The position numbers and the translations under genes were made by a program. A DNA stretch of 5,870 nucleotides from Chloroflexota bacterium (GTDB lineage Bacteria > Chloroflexota > Limnocylindria > Limnocylindrales > CSP1-4). The stretch spans positions 1 to 5,870 of the forward strand of contig VBFZ01000091.1 in assembly GCA_005880805.1 (NCBI GenBank), in the 5' to 3' direction. Below the pieces are notes generated by a model. It saw only the letters and a list, made by a program, of their open reading frames with translations, was not told the DNA's origin and made no database searches. This document shows positions 4,187 through 5,870 of the stretch, one piece after another. Positions within the stretch are counted from its first letter, which is position 1. Each line of letters starts with the position of its first letter.

Positions 4187-5446
4187 ATGAACCGAGCGAT
4201 CGTGCTTCGCATCGCCGCTTGCCTCGCGGCGATCGCCCTGCTGGCGCCGACCGCCGTGACCGCGAAATCGAGCGGCCCGGGGGTGACGCCCGTCGTGCTC
4301 TTCCCAGCCTGGCACTTCACGCGGCTGACTGTCCCCGTCAAGGATCAGACCGTCGATCCGAGCTGCCCGGCGTCAGGAACGTTCGAGGATCTCGTCTTCG
4401 GTAACCCGGGACCGGCGTTCTCGCAGCTGTGCCGCGACGAGCTGCTCACGCTTCGCTATGACGGCAAGACCCACAAGCCGATCCGCCTCCGCTTCCACGA
4501 GCAGCACGGCGTCAGCGTCAGGATCGCCGACTACGGCAAGACCGCCAGCGCGCCGTTCTACGAGGCGATGTACACGGCGCTCGAGGCCGCTGGCTATGTC
4601 AGGGACAAGGACATCCGCGTCGCCGGCTACGACGCGCGGCTCACGCCCGACATGGGCGGCTTCCTGCAGCGCTCCAAGCGCCTCATCGAGGACACCTATC
4701 TCGACAATGGCAAGCGGCCCGTCCACCTGGTCGGCCATTCCAACGGGCCGATTTACGTCCAGTACCTGCTGACCCACACGACCCAGGCCTGGAAGGACAA
4801 GTACATCCACGGCTTCACGCCCCTCGCAGGCAACTTCCCCGGTCAGGGACTGGGCTACGAGCTGATGTTCGTCGGCGTGCAGATTCCCGACCTGAGCTTC
4901 CCGGCGACGCCAGCGAATGCCATGGCCAACGCCCGGATGTTCCTGTCCCATCCCTCGTCGTTCATCACTGCCGCTGATCCGCGGATCTTCGGCGACAAGG
5001 AGATCGTCATCCACGACCAGTCCACGGACACGTTCTACACTCCCGAGGATTACCCGCAGCTATTCGAGGACGCGGGATTGTCGTGGGTGCTGCCGATCGC
5101 GAACCACTACATCGGCGGCGTCCCGTTTGCGGACCCGGCCCATTTCCCGGACGTCGACGTGTACGCCGAGAAGGGCTCGGGGCTCGAGACCCTCGTCGGC
5201 GTCGGGATCACCGATCTCTCGGTCGGCCAGGTGGTCGGTCCGACGACCGAGTTCTTCACACGTGACGGCGACTTCAACCAGGAGGACCTGACGAACGACT
5301 CGGTGGCGGTGTGGGCCGGAATGAACTGCTGGCACTTCAGCCTGACCGACAATCCCGGCGTCAACCACTTCGAGCTGCCAGGCAACGCGGGCGTGCTCGC
5401 CCGGCTCGTGGCCAACGCGAATGCACCGAGGTCCAACTGCGGCTAG
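4187..5446 (+). CDS. Secreted LCAT-family acyltransferase/lipase, 419 aa
   Basis: This is an alpha/beta-hydrolase of the lecithin:cholesterol acyltransferase family. A Sec signal peptide (residues 1-26, ending AVTA) exports it. The mature part begins with VTPVVLFPAWHFTRL, then a cysteine pair C60 and C82 spaced like the lid disulfide of LCAT, GYDARL (147-152, the family's GYDxR), the nucleophile S185 in GHSNG, and WKDKYIHGFTPLAGNFPG (202-219). The likely triad is completed by an aspartate in RDGDFNQED (D360 or D362) and H394 in NHFELPG. C381 and C418 may form a second disulfide. Family members move an acyl chain from a phospholipid to an alcohol or simply hydrolyse it; this substrate is unknown. 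The cupredoxin terminator lies upstream, so it has its own promoter. It converges on the epoxide-hydrolase-like gene, and the two coding ends overlap by four bases. Confidence 0.85.
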   Translation: MNRAIVLRIAACLAAIALLAPTAVTAKSSGPGVTPVVLFPAWHFTRLTVPVKDQTVDPSCPASGTFEDLVFGNPGPAFSQLCRDELLTLRYDGKTHKPIRLRFHEQHGVSVRIADYGKTASAPFYEAMYTALEAAGYVRDKDIRVAGYDARLTPDMGGFLQRSKRLIEDTYLDNGKRPVHLVGHSNGPIYVQYLLTHTTQAWKDKYIHGFTPLAGNFPGQGLGYELMFVGVQIPDLSFPATPANAMANARMFLSHPSSFITAADPRIFGDKEIVIHDQSTDTFYTPEDYPQLFEDAGLSWVLPIANHYIGGVPFADPAHFPDVDVYAEKGSGLETLVGVGITDLSVGQVVGPTTEFFTRDGDFNQEDLTNDSVAVWAGMNCWHFSLTDNPGVNHFELPGNAGVLARLVANANAPRSNCG

Positions 5447-5870
5447 CCCTTGGGAGCGGTCCGACATGTTTCGGCCCAGCCCAGTCGAGCCGCCCTTCCT
5501 GTAGCGCCGAAGTGCGTGCGGATTTCCGAGGCCAGCCACTTGGGATCTTCGACCGGTGCAAAGTGGCCGCCGCGGGGCGCGACGGTCCACCCTTCGATGT
5601 TGTAAAGCCGGTCCAGCCAGCTGCGTGGCGGGACCGGCTCGGCGGCCGTTTGATGCGGGAACAGGCAGAACGCCGTTGGGACTGCAATCCTGTCCGCCGC
5701 GTTCAGCTCCGAGGGAGACCACCGATTGTCGAAGTAATCGCGCAGCGACGTCGTGATGCTGGAGCTCACCAATAGACCATCAGGAGGGTCAGCGGGCCAG
5801 CGGGTCTTGCGGATTCGTCTGCGCAGATCGCGAAGCGTGGCCTCTGGGACCCGGATTTCGAACGGGACCG
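5443..5870 (-). CDS. Epoxide-hydrolase-like protein, internally deleted; 5' end outside the window
   Basis: Reading from the right edge, 141 residues are visible. The first 32 (VPFEIRVPEATLRDLRRRIR, then KTRWPADPPDG) match the start of the EHN domain of epoxide hydrolases. The next residues, SSITTSLRDYFDNRW, IAVPTAFCLFP, PPRSWLDRLYNIEGW and PRGGHFAPVEDP, match the C-terminal part of the same enzymes, including the catalytic histidine (codon 5563-5565). A normal member has about 370-400 residues. Here roughly 230 central ones, including the nucleophile aspartate region (GGDWG-like), are absent, yet the frame is open. It should therefore not be an active epoxide hydrolase; it is either a decaying gene or a short derivative. 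An in-frame TTG at 5770-5772 could begin a shorter product without the EHN part. Only a few codons are missing beyond the window edge. Confidence 0.7.
   Translation of the reverse strand, partial: VPFEIRVPEATLRDLRRRIRKTRWPADPPDGLLVSSSITTSLRDYFDNRWSPSELNAADRIAVPTAFCLFPHQTAAEPVPPRSWLDRLYNIEGWTVAPRGGHFAPVEDPKWLASEIRTHFGATGRAARLGWAETCRTAPKG

Overview
This 5.87-kb window is high-GC bacterial chromosomal DNA. The Sec signal peptides, a bacterial lipobox, strong GGAGG-type ribosome binding sites and TTG/GTG starts fit a free-living high-GC lineage such as Actinobacteriota or Chloroflexota (for example Thermoleophilia- or Limnocylindria-like). The sequence alone does not settle the phylum. There is no phage, CRISPR array or intact transposase.

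Layout from left to right. (1) 32-367 encodes a small cytosolic PH-like protein. (2) 368-1030 is a 663-base gene-free stretch and the least ordinary part of the window. It holds at least three copies of a roughly 115-base structured repeat. Copy A lies on the minus strand and is the mirror image of copy B around a shared central palindrome. Copy C lies exactly 205 bases downstream of B, without indels. One hairpin shows compensatory base-pair changes between B and C, and every copy ends in TGTAT-N10-GATATTG. A run of short hairpins then leads to the next gene. (3) 1031-1306 and 1325-1981 form a likely two-gene unit: a 91-residue hypothetical protein and a metallo-beta-lactamase-fold hydrolase with a degenerate first metal motif. 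(4) 2320-2811 and 2827-3195 form another likely unit: a DM13-domain lipoprotein and a 122-residue protein of unknown function. (5) 3497-4003 is a secreted cupredoxin with a full type-1 copper ligand set, followed by a clear rho-independent terminator at 4051-4072. (6) 4187-5446 is a secreted LCAT-like serine acyltransferase/lipase. (7) 5443 to the right edge, on the minus strand, is an epoxide-hydrolase-like reading frame. The N-terminal EHN segment is joined directly to the C-terminal part of the alpha/beta-hydrolase domain, so most of the catalytic core is missing. It converges on the LCAT-like gene, and the two share a CTAG as their stop codons.

Three of the genes encode exported or surface proteins (DM13 lipoprotein, cupredoxin, LCAT-like enzyme), so the right half looks like a cell-envelope or extracellular set with possible redox functions. 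The genes do not form a recognisable pathway. The strongest candidate for something undescribed is the structured repeat family at 449-850; the internally deleted epoxide hydrolase comes second.
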